NCBI GenBank assembly: GCA_910584165.1
Contig: CAJTZU010000001.1
Coordinates: forward strand, 372,001 to 436,000
DNA from: an uncultured Bacilli bacterium
Lineage (GTDB): Bacteria > Bacillota_I > Bacilli_A > RF39 > UBA660
Length of the DNA: 64,000 bases
Direction of reading: 5' to 3'
Within the stretch, counting starts at the first letter, position 1, and every line of letters starts with the position of its first letter. Below are positions 16,905 through 26,063 of the stretch, piece by piece. The notes under the pieces are model-generated. The model was not told the DNA's origin and did not search any database. It worked only from the letters and a program-made list of their open reading frames with translations. A program made the position numbers and the translations under genes.

Positions 16905-17582
16905 ATGATAGAAAATGTAAAAGATGAAGTCAGGAAATTATTAAATAATGAAAATTCTGGTCACGGAATGGACCATATAAATAGAGTTTTAAATTTATCT
17001 TTAAAATTTTCTAAAATAGAAAAAGCAGATGATGAGTTAGTTTCTTTAATTGCCTTATTACATGATATAGATGACTATAAATTATTTGATATAGAAAATG
17101 CAGACAATTTAACAAATGCGAAAAAGATTATGAATAATTGTAATGTAAGTAAAAAAAGACAAACACAAGTATGTCAGGCCATAGAAAATATTGGTTATAG
17201 TAAAAGATTAAAAGGTTATTCTCCTACTACTTTGGAAGCTAAAATAGTATCTGATGCAGATATGTGTGATGCTTTGGGTGCAAATGGAATTTTAAGAATT
17301 TGTATGTATCATCTAAAAAATGGAAGTCCTTTCTTTGATAAAAACACATTTCCAATTGAAAATATGTCTATTGAAAAGTATAAAAGATGTGCAGATAGTG
17401 GTGTATGCCATATATTTGAAAAATTGTTAAAACTGAAAGATTTAATGTTAACAGAATCTGGAGCAGAAGAAGCAAAAGAAAGACATCAAATTGTTGTAGA
17501 TTTTTTATATCATTTATTTGATGAGGAAAATGTTCCTGAATGGACAAATTATTTAGATAATTACTTAAAAAAGATACAATAA
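16905..17582 (+). CDS. HD-domain phosphohydrolase (YedJ/YpgQ type)
   Basis: A 225-residue HD-superfamily metal-dependent phosphohydrolase. The metal ligands are in order: HGMDHINRV (first His and following HIN), LLHDIDDYK (the HD pair near residue 53) and SDADMCDALG (the final Asp). The YedJ/YpgQ branch includes nucleotide pyrophosphatases, but the substrate cannot be fixed here. TATAAT at 16872-16877 and AGGAGG before the ATG give it its own transcription unit, and a strong hairpin closes it. Confidence 0.85.
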   Translation: MIENVKDEVRKLLNNENSGHGMDHINRVLNLSLKFSKIEKADDELVSLIALLHDIDDYKLFDIENADNLTNAKKIMNNCNVSKKRQTQVCQAIENIGYSKRLKGYSPTTLEAKIVSDADMCDALGANGILRICMYHLKNGSPFFDKNTFPIENMSIEKYKRCADSGVCHIFEKLLKLKDLMLTESGAEEAKERHQIVVDFLYHLFDEENVPEWTNYLDNYLKKIQ

Positions 17583-17596
17583 ACATTGTATCTTTT
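17569..17596. terminator. Bidirectional hairpin terminator
   Basis: Perfect 12-base stem AAAAGATACAAT/ATTGTATCTTTT with loop AAAC, shared by two convergent genes. The plus-strand TAA lies in the loop junction. Confidence 0.9.
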
Positions 17597-18323
17597 ATTT
17601 TTCTTCTTCTAATTTCGCATTTTCTAATATTTCTTTTGGGACTTCTATTTCTTCTATTGCATTGTAGTTAGTATAAGAAAAGTTCATAGAATATTCTTCT
17701 ATATCTTTTTTATATTCTTTATCTAAAATATCGCTGAAATCCAGTTCTAATTTAGAAATATATCCGTCTTTAATATAAACATCTACTATAATATCCTTAG
17801 AGAAATCTAGTCCAACGATTTCCTCGTTTTCACTAAACTTTTCGTTTGCTTCCTTTTTATTTAATATAAGCTCTAACTTTTTGTATCCCTCTAAGTCTGT
17901 TTTTACCTCTTTAACAGTATCTGTAATAGAGATAATACTATTTAAAAATAAAAGACTTTCACGCATTTCTGAAATATCATATATAGAGTATCCCCAAGAA
18001 GCTCCTTCATCCCCACTATTATATTGATAAAGTTTATTATCTTTTTCTGTTGTATAAACTTCTACATTCATTGCATTTCCAGCAAAATAACTTTCTGTTA
18101 CATAGTGACTAGAAGTTTTCGTATAAGTCCCCATTGTTTTTTCTTGGAAGGAATATTCACCACTACCTACTTTGGTTCTTACTTCCATTTTATAAGATTC
18201 TGAATTATTTGTTTTATCTAAAGCCTCTTTTAAGATTTCATCTGCTGTTTTACTCTGACAACCTGTTGAAATAAAAAAAATAAAAAAGGCACATACTATT
18301 ATTTTGATATACTTCATTTTCAT
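17595..18323 (-). CDS. Lipoprotein, LolA/LppX-like
   Basis: A 242-residue lipoprotein with a hydrophobic signal and lipobox STGC, Cys at residue 22. The mature part begins with a helix (ADEILKEALDKTNNSESYKMEV) followed by long beta strands, the layout of the LppX/LprG and LolA fold (DUF6612-like proteins in Firmicutes). Such proteins bind lipids or have unknown envelope roles. It is the first of three neighbouring genes with the same layout (see 18382 and 19242). It begins with an ordinary GGAG ribosome site. No catalytic residues are evident. Confidence 0.8.
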   Translation of the reverse strand: MKMKYIKIIVCAFFIFFISTGCQSKTADEILKEALDKTNNSESYKMEVRTKVGSGEYSFQEKTMGTYTKTSSHYVTESYFAGNAMNVEVYTTEKDNKLYQYNSGDEGASWGYSIYDISEMRESLLFLNSIISITDTVKEVKTDLEGYKKLELILNKKEANEKFSENEEIVGLDFSKDIIVDVYIKDGYISKLELDFSDILDKEYKKDIEEYSMNFSYTNYNAIEEIEVPKEILENAKLEEEK

Positions 18324-18360
18324 TCTCCTTCTAACTTATTATAGCATAATTTAGATAAAG

Positions 18361-18383
18361 AAAAAAGTAGTTACCTACTTTTT
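18361..18383 (-). terminator. Hairpin terminator
   Basis: AAAAAGTAG/CTACTTTTT with loop TTAC, at the stop codon of the 18382 lipoprotein gene. Confidence 0.75.
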
Positions 18384-19194
18384 ACATTTCTTCATCAGAT
18401 GAACCCAATATAAAATTAGAAAATTCCTCTGGTGATACATAAGTAGCTTCTTCCATTACTTTTGGATAAGAAGTATCTACTTTATCATTTAAGGCAACAA
18501 TTTCTATTGTTACATCGTAGATAGACATTCCCATTAAAGCACCCTCTCCCATAAGAGTACTTACGTCCATCGTCATACTAGAAAGTTCACCGTCTTTTAA
18601 ATAAGCATAGAATTTTATTTCTTCTGGAGCTTTTTCAAAAGATTTCTCAATTTCTTCTTTTTCTTCATCAGATTCAATTTCTTTCTTTGCAAAATCCATC
18701 ATGCTTTTCTTAGAAATTATGATTTCTAACTTATCATATCCTTCTTTGTCAGATTTTACCTTTTTAACACTTGTTAAAAGTTTCATAAATTCATCAATAT
18801 TTTTATTAAACTCTTCTCCTGTTAATTTTTCAGCATTATCTAGTGCATCTGACTCTACTGTTGTATAAACCCATCTTTTATTGGCTTTATCATATTGATA
18901 TTGATTAACCTTATCCTCTTTTTTTATCATATACATTTCTTGTGATTCAGTTTGACCTAACATACTTACTGAATAATTCATATGCATAAAATCTTTGGAC
19001 ATTGCAAATTCCATTTTCATAGGGATTTTCATCTCTGGTGTTCCCATAGAAATACTTAAATTCATAGCAATGGCTGTTGTGTCTTTCATATTTAATAAAG
19101 ATGTCTCTAAATCTTTTTTAGGATTTCCTTTTCCACAACCTGTCATTAAAAACACTACTACTAATAAAAGACTAAAATATCTTAATTTTTTCAT
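18382..19194 (-). CDS. Lipoprotein, LolA/LppX-like paralogue
   Basis: A 270-residue lipoprotein with lipobox MTGC. It has the same plan as the 17595 gene: N-terminal helix, beta-rich body, then a GYDKLEIIISKK strand corresponding to GYKKLELILNKK in the neighbour, so the two are probable duplicates. The frame is open upstream to 19287, but the ATG at 19194 has GAAGGAG in front, starts the signal peptide and avoids overlap with the gene at 19242. Met is unusually frequent in the mature N-terminal part. Function unknown. Confidence 0.8.
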   Translation of the reverse strand: MKKLRYFSLLLVVVFLMTGCGKGNPKKDLETSLLNMKDTTAIAMNLSISMGTPEMKIPMKMEFAMSKDFMHMNYSVSMLGQTESQEMYMIKKEDKVNQYQYDKANKRWVYTTVESDALDNAEKLTGEEFNKNIDEFMKLLTSVKKVKSDKEGYDKLEIIISKKSMMDFAKKEIESDEEKEEIEKSFEKAPEEIKFYAYLKDGELSSMTMDVSTLMGEGALMGMSIYDVTIEIVALNDKVDTSYPKVMEEATYVSPEEFSNFILGSSDEEM

Positions 19195-19241
19195 ATTTTC
19201 ACTCCTTCTATCTCCATTATACAGCAAAAAGAAACATTTTA

Positions 19242-19922
19242 TTAAAAAAAGATTTCCTTTATCGCTTTTTTGTCTAACTCTTGACAACTCTCTACTCTAT
19301 CTATTGGAATATCAAAAGAGGTAACTTGATTCCAGCTCGTAAGTTTAACATCAAAATCAGAAAAATAAATATTTTTTTCTTTTGATAGATATATTTTTTC
19401 TTTTGATAAAATACCTGTTACTTTACTATTTCGAACATAAATAGAAAAAGATATTCTGTTCGTTCCTTCTTTTAATAAGAAAACCTCATATTTTTTTTCT
19501 CCAGTTCTATCTGAAACTACTTTCTTTATCTTGATATCCTTTTTTTTAAAATTTACTTTTTTCCATTCTACTTCTTTAATTCTCTGATTACTTTTAAAGC
19601 AATCTGTTGATAAATTCTGTAATAAATAAAATGTGATACTGCTATCCTCTATTTTTACATAAAATTCTAGCATAATAGGATTCCAAACATAATCCGTTGT
19701 TAAAGTAGCAGATAAAACATCTTGATGATAATTAGCGGAACCTTTTAAATCTAACGCATGATTATCTAAAAATAAACGAACATTCCCCTCAATATGAACA
19801 CTTTCTAAATCTTTTAAACTAAGAAAAGCCCTCAACAATTCTAATTTAGAATATCCCCATATTCCTAATAAAGTTAATAGAATTAATACTCCTAAAGATA
19901 GAATCAATCGTTTGTATTTCAT
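19242..19922 (-). CDS. Membrane-anchored protein, possible LolA-like
   Basis: A 226-residue protein with a single hydrophobic segment (residues ~6-24) and an exported beta-rich domain. The fold looks like the two neighbouring lipoproteins, but there is no lipobox Cys, so it would stay as a signal anchor. Motifs such as SVHIEGNVRLFLDNHALDL fit the first strands of the LolA/LppX barrel. It starts eight bases after the miaB stop, so it probably shares the miaB transcript. Function unknown. Confidence 0.65.
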   Translation of the reverse strand: MKYKRLILSLGVLILLTLLGIWGYSKLELLRAFLSLKDLESVHIEGNVRLFLDNHALDLKGSANYHQDVLSATLTTDYVWNPIMLEFYVKIEDSSITFYLLQNLSTDCFKSNQRIKEVEWKKVNFKKKDIKIKKVVSDRTGEKKYEVFLLKEGTNRISFSIYVRNSKVTGILSKEKIYLSKEKNIYFSDFDVKLTSWNQVTSFDIPIDRVESCQELDKKAIKEIFF

Positions 19923-19930
19923 AGTTCCTC

Positions 19931-21343
19931 CTATGCAATTTTACCATCTAAGCTCCATGTTTTAACATCAGTAATTTCTACATCCACTATTTTTCCAATA
20001 AAAGAAGAATCACCATCTACATTTACTAATTTCATTGTATCAGTATATCCCATTAAATTTCCTTTTTCACCAGTTCCTTCAATTAATACTTTTACTTTTT
20101 TTCCTAAATACTCTTGATTTTTCTGATTAGCATAAGTATTTACAAGATTATTTAATTCTTGTAATCTTTTATTTTTTTCATCCATAGAAGTATTATCCTC
20201 CATTTTCGCAGCTGGAGTTCCTACTCTAGGAGAAAAAATAAAGGTAAAAGCAGAATCATACTGACACTCTTTAACAATTTCTAAAGTATCTTTAAAGTCT
20301 TCTTCTGTCTCTCCAGGAAAACCTACAATAATATCTGTTGTAAGAGCAAGATTTGGTATTGTTTTCTTTAATTTGCTCACCAATTCTAAATACTTTTCTT
20401 TTGTATATCTTCTTCCCATTAGTTTTAAAATACGATTAGAGCCACTTTGTAAAGGTAAATGAACATAAGGCATAATATTATCATATTTACTAATTACTTC
20501 AATCATTTTATCATCAAAATCCCATGGATGGCTTGTCATAAAGCGAATTCTTTGAATACCAGTTTTAGCAACATTTTCTAATAATTCCCCCATTGTAGTT
20601 TTTTCTTCTAAATCTTTTCCATAAGCATTAACATTTTGACCTAATAAAGTTACTTCTAAATAGCCTCTTTTTACTAAATCTTCTATTTCTTCTATAATAT
20701 ACTCAGGCTTTCTACTTCTTTGTTTTCCCCTTGTATAAGGCACTATACAATACGTACAAAACTTATCACACCCAAACATAATATTTACCCATGCCTTATA
20801 ATTAGAATCTCTTTTAGCAGGAATATTTTCAATAACTTCTCCCTCTTTACTAAAAACTTCTATTTCTTGCTCACAACGAGCCATAGAACGCTCTAATATA
20901 TAAGGTAATCTATGAATATTATGAGTACCAAAAACAATATCAACCCACTTATATTTTTTCATTAAATCTTCTACTACGTTTTCTTCTTGAGCCATACATC
21001 CACAAATTGCAGTAATAATATGAGGTTTTGTCTCTTTTAAATGTTTTACTCTTCCTAAAAATCCAAACATCTTGTTATGAGCATTCTCCCTTATTGCGCA
21101 AGTATTTAATAATATAAAGTCAGCTTCTTCAAAAGTATCTGTTTCTTCAAAAGACATCATTTCTAAAATGGCTTTAATATTCTCAGAATCATGTACATTC
21201 ATCTGACATCCATAAGTCCTAATAAAATACTTTCTTCCAAGTCCTAATTCTTTTAAATTATCTGGTAATTCATAATCATCTAAAATAAAAGGAATCTTAT
21301 TATTGGTTCTTTTTCCAGCTTCTCTTAAATTGGGTATTTGCAT
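19931..21343 (-). CDS. miaB: tRNA-2-methylthio-N6-dimethylallyladenosine synthase
   Basis: MiaB adds the methylthio group to i6A37 of tRNAs reading UNN codons, using two 4Fe-4S clusters. 470 residues. The N-terminal cluster cysteines are C46 (YGCQMN), C82 (NTCAIRENA) and C116 (CGCMAQ). The radical-SAM CX3CX2C is C192/C196/C199 (CDKFCTYC). A C-terminal TRAM domain follows. An in-frame TTG at 21391 has no ribosome site; AAGGAAG precedes the ATG at 21343. The hairpin after the SASP gene ends upstream transcription at 21408-21434, and miaB probably begins its own unit. Confidence 0.97.
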   Translation of the reverse strand: MQIPNLREAGKRTNNKIPFILDDYELPDNLKELGLGRKYFIRTYGCQMNVHDSENIKAILEMMSFEETDTFEEADFILLNTCAIRENAHNKMFGFLGRVKHLKETKPHIITAICGCMAQEENVVEDLMKKYKWVDIVFGTHNIHRLPYILERSMARCEQEIEVFSKEGEVIENIPAKRDSNYKAWVNIMFGCDKFCTYCIVPYTRGKQRSRKPEYIIEEIEDLVKRGYLEVTLLGQNVNAYGKDLEEKTTMGELLENVAKTGIQRIRFMTSHPWDFDDKMIEVISKYDNIMPYVHLPLQSGSNRILKLMGRRYTKEKYLELVSKLKKTIPNLALTTDIIVGFPGETEEDFKDTLEIVKECQYDSAFTFIFSPRVGTPAAKMEDNTSMDEKNKRLQELNNLVNTYANQKNQEYLGKKVKVLIEGTGEKGNLMGYTDTMKLVNVDGDSSFIGKIVDVEITDVKTWSLDGKIA

Positions 21344-21407
21344 ACTATCACTTCCTTGAATGATAGTACCATAGATTAGAAAATTAATCAATTATATTTC
21401 TACAAAG

Positions 21408-21434
21408 AAAAAAAGATAGATATCTATCTTTTTT
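21408..21434 (-). terminator. Hairpin terminator of the SASP gene
   Basis: Palindrome AAAAGATAGATATCTATCTTTT with flanking A/T runs, two bases after the SASP stop. Confidence 0.8.
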
Positions 21435-21435
21435 A

Positions 21436-21639
21436 TTACTTAGATAAATTAGACATTCCTAATTGTTGTTCACCCATTTTTACTAATCTTTTAGTAATTT
21501 CTCCTCCAACAGAACCGTTAGCTCTACTTGAAGCATCTGGACCCATAGCAACACCTAATTCAGCAGCTATTTCATATTTCATTTTTTCGATAGCTTGTTT
21601 AGCACCAGGTACTACAAATTTATTTGAATTATTTTTCAT
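21436..21639 (-). CDS. Alpha/beta-type small acid-soluble spore protein
   Basis: A 67-residue SASP. These proteins coat forespore DNA and protect it from UV and chemicals, and are degraded by the GPR protease on germination. Both conserved halves are seen: KYEIAAELGV, which holds the GPR cleavage site, and DASSRANGSVGGEITKRLV. The ribosome site is very strong (AGGAGGTGA) and the upstream region matches a forespore sigma promoter. It is a single-gene unit between miaB and thiI. This is direct evidence that the organism makes endospores or comes from such a lineage. Confidence 0.97.
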   Translation of the reverse strand: MKNNSNKFVVPGAKQAIEKMKYEIAAELGVAMGPDASSRANGSVGGEITKRLVKMGEQQLGMSNLSK

Positions 21640-21662
21640 TTAACTCACCTCCTGTACATTAC

Positions 21663-21691
21663 TATCATGTGTACAAAAAGGTTTTTCATAC
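21663..21691 (-). promoter_or_regulatory. Candidate sigma-G/sigma-F promoter of the SASP gene
   Basis: On the minus strand GTATG (21691-21687) and CATGATA (21669-21663) are 17 bases apart. The known sigma-F/G pattern is GnATR at -35 and CATnnTA at -10. No TATAAT box lies at this site. Confidence 0.6.
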
Positions 21692-21705
21692 CTGGTAATT
21701 TTTGG

Positions 21706-22872
21706 TTATAACAAATCTTCTTCTTGTTCCTCTAAAGTATGTGTTTCTATCGTATTAATACATTCTTCCACTAAAGATTCATAATCAAAAAGACTTTCAT
21801 AATAAATACATTTCTCTAGCTCTGGATTAATAACAGGATGTTTTGGTAAAAAAATAGTACAACAATCTTCAAATGGTAAAATACTAGTTTCATAAGTACC
21901 AATTTTATTAGAAATATCAATAATTTCTAATTTATCCATGCAAGCAACAGGTCTAATTACTGGTAAATTGGTTACACTATTAATAACACACATACTATCT
22001 AGTGTTTGACTAGCAACTTGCCCAATACTTTCTCCATTGATAATAACTTTCAAATGTCTTTTTTTAACAACTCCCGAAGCTATCCTATACATCATTCTTC
22101 TCATAATTGTAATTACATAGCTCTCTGGAACATTTTTATAAATTGCTTCTTGCAAATTCGTAAATGGAACTACATGAACTTTTATATTGCCAGAATAAGC
22201 ATTAATAATGGACGCTAACTTAAGAACTTTATTTTTAGCTTCTAAACTAGTATGAGGTGGAGATTCAAAATAAAGACATTCTAAATCGACTCCTCTTTTT
22301 AAAGAAAGATAACCTGCTACTGGAGAATCAATTCCCCCGCTTAACATTAATAAACCTTTTCCTTGAATTCCTACTGGATAACCACCAATACCATCAATTT
22401 CTCTAATATAAAGGAATGTCCCTTCTTTTCTAATTTCTACTTTAATAATCAAATCAGGATGATGAACATCTACCTTGCAATCAAAATTTTTAAGAACAAC
22501 TCCACCAAATATCCTACTACACTCCATACTTGATGTAGGAAAATTTTTGTCAGCTCTTTTTGTTTCTACTTTAAAAGTTTTAAAATCTACGTTTTTTAAT
22601 GCATTCACTAAAGATTCTTTAATCTCTTCCATATTAGTATTTACTTTAAAGCACTCTACTATACTGTGAATACCGAAGACTTTTTGTAACCTTGAAATAA
22701 TCGTTTCTATATTTTCACTTTCAATATACATTCTTACTCGATCATATTGAATATGATAATCTATTCCCTTTAAAATAGAATTTACATTACGCACTAACAG
22801 CTTAATAAAAGTATTTCTATTTCCTTTTTTAGTAGTTAACTCTCCATATTTAATTAATATTAATTTTTGCAT
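21706..22872 (-). CDS. thiI: tRNA 4-thiouridine synthase ThiI
   Basis: ThiI activates uridine 8 of tRNA by adenylation and inserts sulfur; in some species it also serves thiamine thiazole synthesis. 388 residues: N-terminal ferredoxin-like/THUMP region, then a PP-loop ATPase domain with SGGIDSP at 178-184. There is no C-terminal rhodanese domain, as in Bacillus. An alternative start at 22929 would add residues without family similarity; the ATG at 22872 has GAGG upstream. The usual nifZ/iscS partner is not adjacent. Confidence 0.95.
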   Translation of the reverse strand: MQKLILIKYGELTTKKGNRNTFIKLLVRNVNSILKGIDYHIQYDRVRMYIESENIETIISRLQKVFGIHSIVECFKVNTNMEEIKESLVNALKNVDFKTFKVETKRADKNFPTSSMECSRIFGGVVLKNFDCKVDVHHPDLIIKVEIRKEGTFLYIREIDGIGGYPVGIQGKGLLMLSGGIDSPVAGYLSLKRGVDLECLYFESPPHTSLEAKNKVLKLASIINAYSGNIKVHVVPFTNLQEAIYKNVPESYVITIMRRMMYRIASGVVKKRHLKVIINGESIGQVASQTLDSMCVINSVTNLPVIRPVACMDKLEIIDISNKIGTYETSILPFEDCCTIFLPKHPVINPELEKCIYYESLFDYESLVEECINTIETHTLEEQEEDLL

Positions 22873-22945
22873 ATTTCCAACCTCATTACAAATTATAGCA
22901 AAAAAAAGATAAATTTGGAATATTAACATAGTAGATTATTATTTT

Positions 22946-22976
22946 TCAAAAAAAGAAATGAATAATCATTTCTTTA
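22946..22976 (-). terminator. Hairpin terminator
   Basis: AAAGAAATGA/TCATTTCTTT with loop ATAA and a T run on the minus strand, at the end of the WG-repeat gene. Confidence 0.85.
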
Positions 22977-24188
22977 TGAGATAACCTCCGTCACTTCACC
23001 ATTTACTGTATTAAACTTATAAGTTGCATAATCTTTTTCATTAGTTGATGATTTCATAATATAAATATTAACAATTGTTCCATCGATTTCCATTTTAAAT
23101 GTTGGTATTTCAGCAACTTCTCTTCCCCTAAATCCATTGATATAAGTGGGAATATCCTTCGATAAAATCTTCTCTCCACTATAGTTTAAAATACGGAAAA
23201 CATTATCTTTAGCAACCAAAACATAACTGTTAATTGGAATAATAATATTATATCCTTCTTCAAATACCTGGTTCCCATTTAAATCTAATAAGTACCATAA
23301 TCCATCTTTTTTTACAGATAATGCATCATAATCATTAAAATAGATATCATCATATTTAAAATCAATTTTAGTTTTTCCTTTATCTAAAGTAATTAATCCC
23401 CATTTTCCGTCTTTTAAAGCTGTAATAACATTTCTTTCATAAGAGTAATCTGTTACATCGCCACCACCAAAAGAATAAGCAAAATCTTCATATTCAAAAG
23501 GAATAATAACTTCTCCCTTGGTATTAATAATCCCTACTTTATCAGAAGAATTTGTAGCAATAAAAGCAACTGTTTTTTCTTCTCGATATAAATTTTCTAA
23601 TCTTTTTAAGTTGTCTGTTATTTCTTTATCTTCTACAAAATCATACAAGAAAAGGTGTTCCCCATCCTGTAAAGCGATAATATGATCTTCTTTAGAGAAA
23701 TATTGATATCTTCCCAATGAATAAATAGAACAAGTTCCCACACAGACATAAGAACTGATTTCCTTTTCGCCATCATAAAATACAATTTTATCATCTCTAG
23801 TCTCATACCGATAATCTTTGATAACAGTAGGAGTATTACTAGAAACTGGCTCTTTTTTGTCTTTTTTATCAAATGGTTTTAAATAAATTACAAGACATAC
23901 AGCACCAGCAATTAATAAAATAGTAAATAACACCCCTACCACTGTTTTCCACTTTTTTGTAGGAGTAATAAAATCTTCATCATTTGAAAATAACTGTACT
24001 TCCTTCGTCAAATTATCAAGAAGCATTGTATGAGTTGGCTTTTCTGTTTCATCTTCTAAAATACCATCTCCCAAATCTTCTGTTTCCATTGCTTCCCTTT
24101 TTGCTTTATAATATTTTTCTCTACTTGTTTCTTTCTTAGGAGACTCTTCCTCAATAGAGGTTTCTAACTCTTCCTCATCTTTTTCCAT
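22974..24188 (-). CDS. Type II membrane protein with WG-like repeats
   Basis: A 404-residue protein with a Glu/Lys-rich cytoplasmic tail (1-80), one membrane helix (83-103) and an exported domain. The exterior shows WG/KWG-type repeats: KVGIINTKGEVIIPFEYEDF, KWGLITLDKG...KYDDI and LWYLLDLNGNQVF. Such repeats form beta-propeller-like structures of unknown role. A CVGTC motif followed by IYSLGRY opens the propeller, and a similar element occurs in the 30400 and 32390 proteins. It lies 11 bases after ezrA and shares the transcript, so a link to the divisome or cell surface is possible but not shown. Confidence 0.75.
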   Translation of the reverse strand: MEKDEEELETSIEEESPKKETSREKYYKAKREAMETEDLGDGILEDETEKPTHTMLLDNLTKEVQLFSNDEDFITPTKKWKTVVGVLFTILLIAGAVCLVIYLKPFDKKDKKEPVSSNTPTVIKDYRYETRDDKIVFYDGEKEISSYVCVGTCSIYSLGRYQYFSKEDHIIALQDGEHLFLYDFVEDKEITDNLKRLENLYREEKTVAFIATNSSDKVGIINTKGEVIIPFEYEDFAYSFGGGDVTDYSYERNVITALKDGKWGLITLDKGKTKIDFKYDDIYFNDYDALSVKKDGLWYLLDLNGNQVFEEGYNIIIPINSYVLVAKDNVFRILNYSGEKILSKDIPTYINGFRGREVAEIPTFKMEIDGTIVNIYIMKSSTNEKDYATYKFNTVNGEVTEVIS

Positions 24189-24199
24189 ACAATAACCTC

Positions 24200-25921
24200 C
24201 TACTTTCCTACATCATACATATATACTAATTTTTCATAAATGCCTGGTTCTATCTTATTCAATAGATTAATTGTTAATTCTAAAGACTTTTGATATTCCC
24301 CTTTTAAAAATAATTGTTCTGATAAATTTAATTTTGTACTTAATCCATCATAACTACTACGATATCTATTTCCATAAACAAGCGCAGTCTCAGCAAAAGC
24401 TGCCACTTTTAATAAATCTTTTGTTTTGGTATAAAGTTTTAGTACTAAATCACGGGCAGTATCTACTCTCGTATTTAAAACACTAATAGTTATTGGTTTT
24501 TTCTCTAATTCTTTTACAATTTCCCTAATAGCACTCATAGCTTCTTTTAACTCCACATAATAACTCTGTGGAATATAAGGAAGATTATATTCTCTCATCT
24601 TTAATTTAGACTCTTTTAAAACTACTTTAATTTCTTCTAATTGTTGACGAGCCCTTACCTCATCATCTCTCATACTTCCAATAGCGTCTAAAGAATTGTC
24701 TAATTTATCTTCTATTTTAGCAAGAGAAATTCCAAGTTCTTCCAATTCTTTTAATAATTTTGTATACGCAAAACTAGTATTATTCATTGTATGATCCATT
24801 AATACTTTATAATCGTCATTCACTTCTTTTAATTCCTCATGTAAGTCCTTTAATATCGTAATATCTTCATCTGATAAGTGATAAATATTTTTAATATCTT
24901 CTAACTGAACAAAAATATCCTCTACTACATCACTAATTTTTCCTAATTTATTACGAAATGCGACATTACTATCCTCATAAGTAGCACGAGCTGTCTTTTC
25001 AGCATCAAAATCATTAAATAAAGATTCAAAGTAATCTAAAAGAACTTTTAATTCAAATAAACTATCCTCTAAATTTAAATCTTTTGTACGAATAATAATA
25101 TCTCCTATCTTTTTATTAGCTTCCTCGATATTATATTCAACATTTAAATAATCTAATGGATATCCTGCTTTAACCATCCAATTGTATACTTCCTCTACTT
25201 CTGTTATTTTCTTTGGTATGGCTGTATAAGCAAGAAGTACAATAGATGGAACTTCTTCTACCACAATTTCCATATGCTTTAATAAATCATTAATAATTAA
25301 AACAATATCATTAATCTCAGTATATTCATTATTATCCATAATTGTTTCATAATCTTCAAAACGTTTGGAAATTACTTTAAATTGTTTTTGAACAACCTCT
25401 GTCATAGGACCAAATTCAGACTTTGACTGTTGAAATTGTTGATGTAACTTTCTAAATTTAATTTTAAATTCTGTAATAACTTCTCTACTACGCTCTTCAC
25501 TAGAAGTAAGTTCTTTAATTTCTCCTAATAAGAAATCAGAATTAGTTCTTACTTTATAAATCTCCATTTCTAATTTTGCTAATTTATAAAGAGTACTTTT
25601 ATAATTCTTTTGAGACAAAGAATATTCTGTCTCTAGTATCATATCTGTTAATTTAGGAATCTGATTATCTTTAATATTTTGAAGTCTCTCTGTCCATTCT
25701 TTATACATAACTTCTAATTTAGGATTATTTAAAAAACTCTCTACTTTAGCAAGCTCAGGGACAATTGGAGAAGAATCTAATTTATTTTTCTCTATTTCTA
25801 GATTTTCTAGTTTTTTCTTAATTCTCTTTCTTTTATCATTGCGTAAAAAACAGATAACACCAACAATTAATAATAATGCCACTATAATAGTAGCGATAAT
25901 TAACGTTAAATTATCTTTCAT
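24200..25921 (-). CDS. ezrA: Septation ring formation regulator EzrA
   Basis: EzrA is a membrane-anchored coiled-coil protein that restrains FtsZ ring assembly and links it to wall synthesis. 573 residues, close to the ~560 of B. subtilis: N-terminal membrane helix at residues 6-25, then spectrin-like helical repeats to the end. The conserved C-terminal segment AETALVYGNRYRS supports the assignment. The start has a short leader: TATACT (25943-25938), seven bases, then GGTGA before the ATG. First gene of a two-gene unit with the WG-repeat protein. Confidence 0.93.
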   Translation of the reverse strand: MKDNLTLIIATIIVALLLIVGVICFLRNDKRKRIKKKLENLEIEKNKLDSSPIVPELAKVESFLNNPKLEVMYKEWTERLQNIKDNQIPKLTDMILETEYSLSQKNYKSTLYKLAKLEMEIYKVRTNSDFLLGEIKELTSSEERSREVITEFKIKFRKLHQQFQQSKSEFGPMTEVVQKQFKVISKRFEDYETIMDNNEYTEINDIVLIINDLLKHMEIVVEEVPSIVLLAYTAIPKKITEVEEVYNWMVKAGYPLDYLNVEYNIEEANKKIGDIIIRTKDLNLEDSLFELKVLLDYFESLFNDFDAEKTARATYEDSNVAFRNKLGKISDVVEDIFVQLEDIKNIYHLSDEDITILKDLHEELKEVNDDYKVLMDHTMNNTSFAYTKLLKELEELGISLAKIEDKLDNSLDAIGSMRDDEVRARQQLEEIKVVLKESKLKMREYNLPYIPQSYYVELKEAMSAIREIVKELEKKPITISVLNTRVDTARDLVLKLYTKTKDLLKVAAFAETALVYGNRYRSSYDGLSTKLNLSEQLFLKGEYQKSLELTINLLNKIEPGIYEKLVYMYDVGK

Positions 25922-26063
25922 ACTATCACCTATTATAAGTATAGCATACTTTTCCTACATTTTTTAACATTTTTTATGATAATCCAAAATTTTCTTTTAT
26001 TACCATTGTTTTATTTCCTTTTCTTCTAAGAGAAAATTAGATATAATGAACTTGGTGAAAAAA

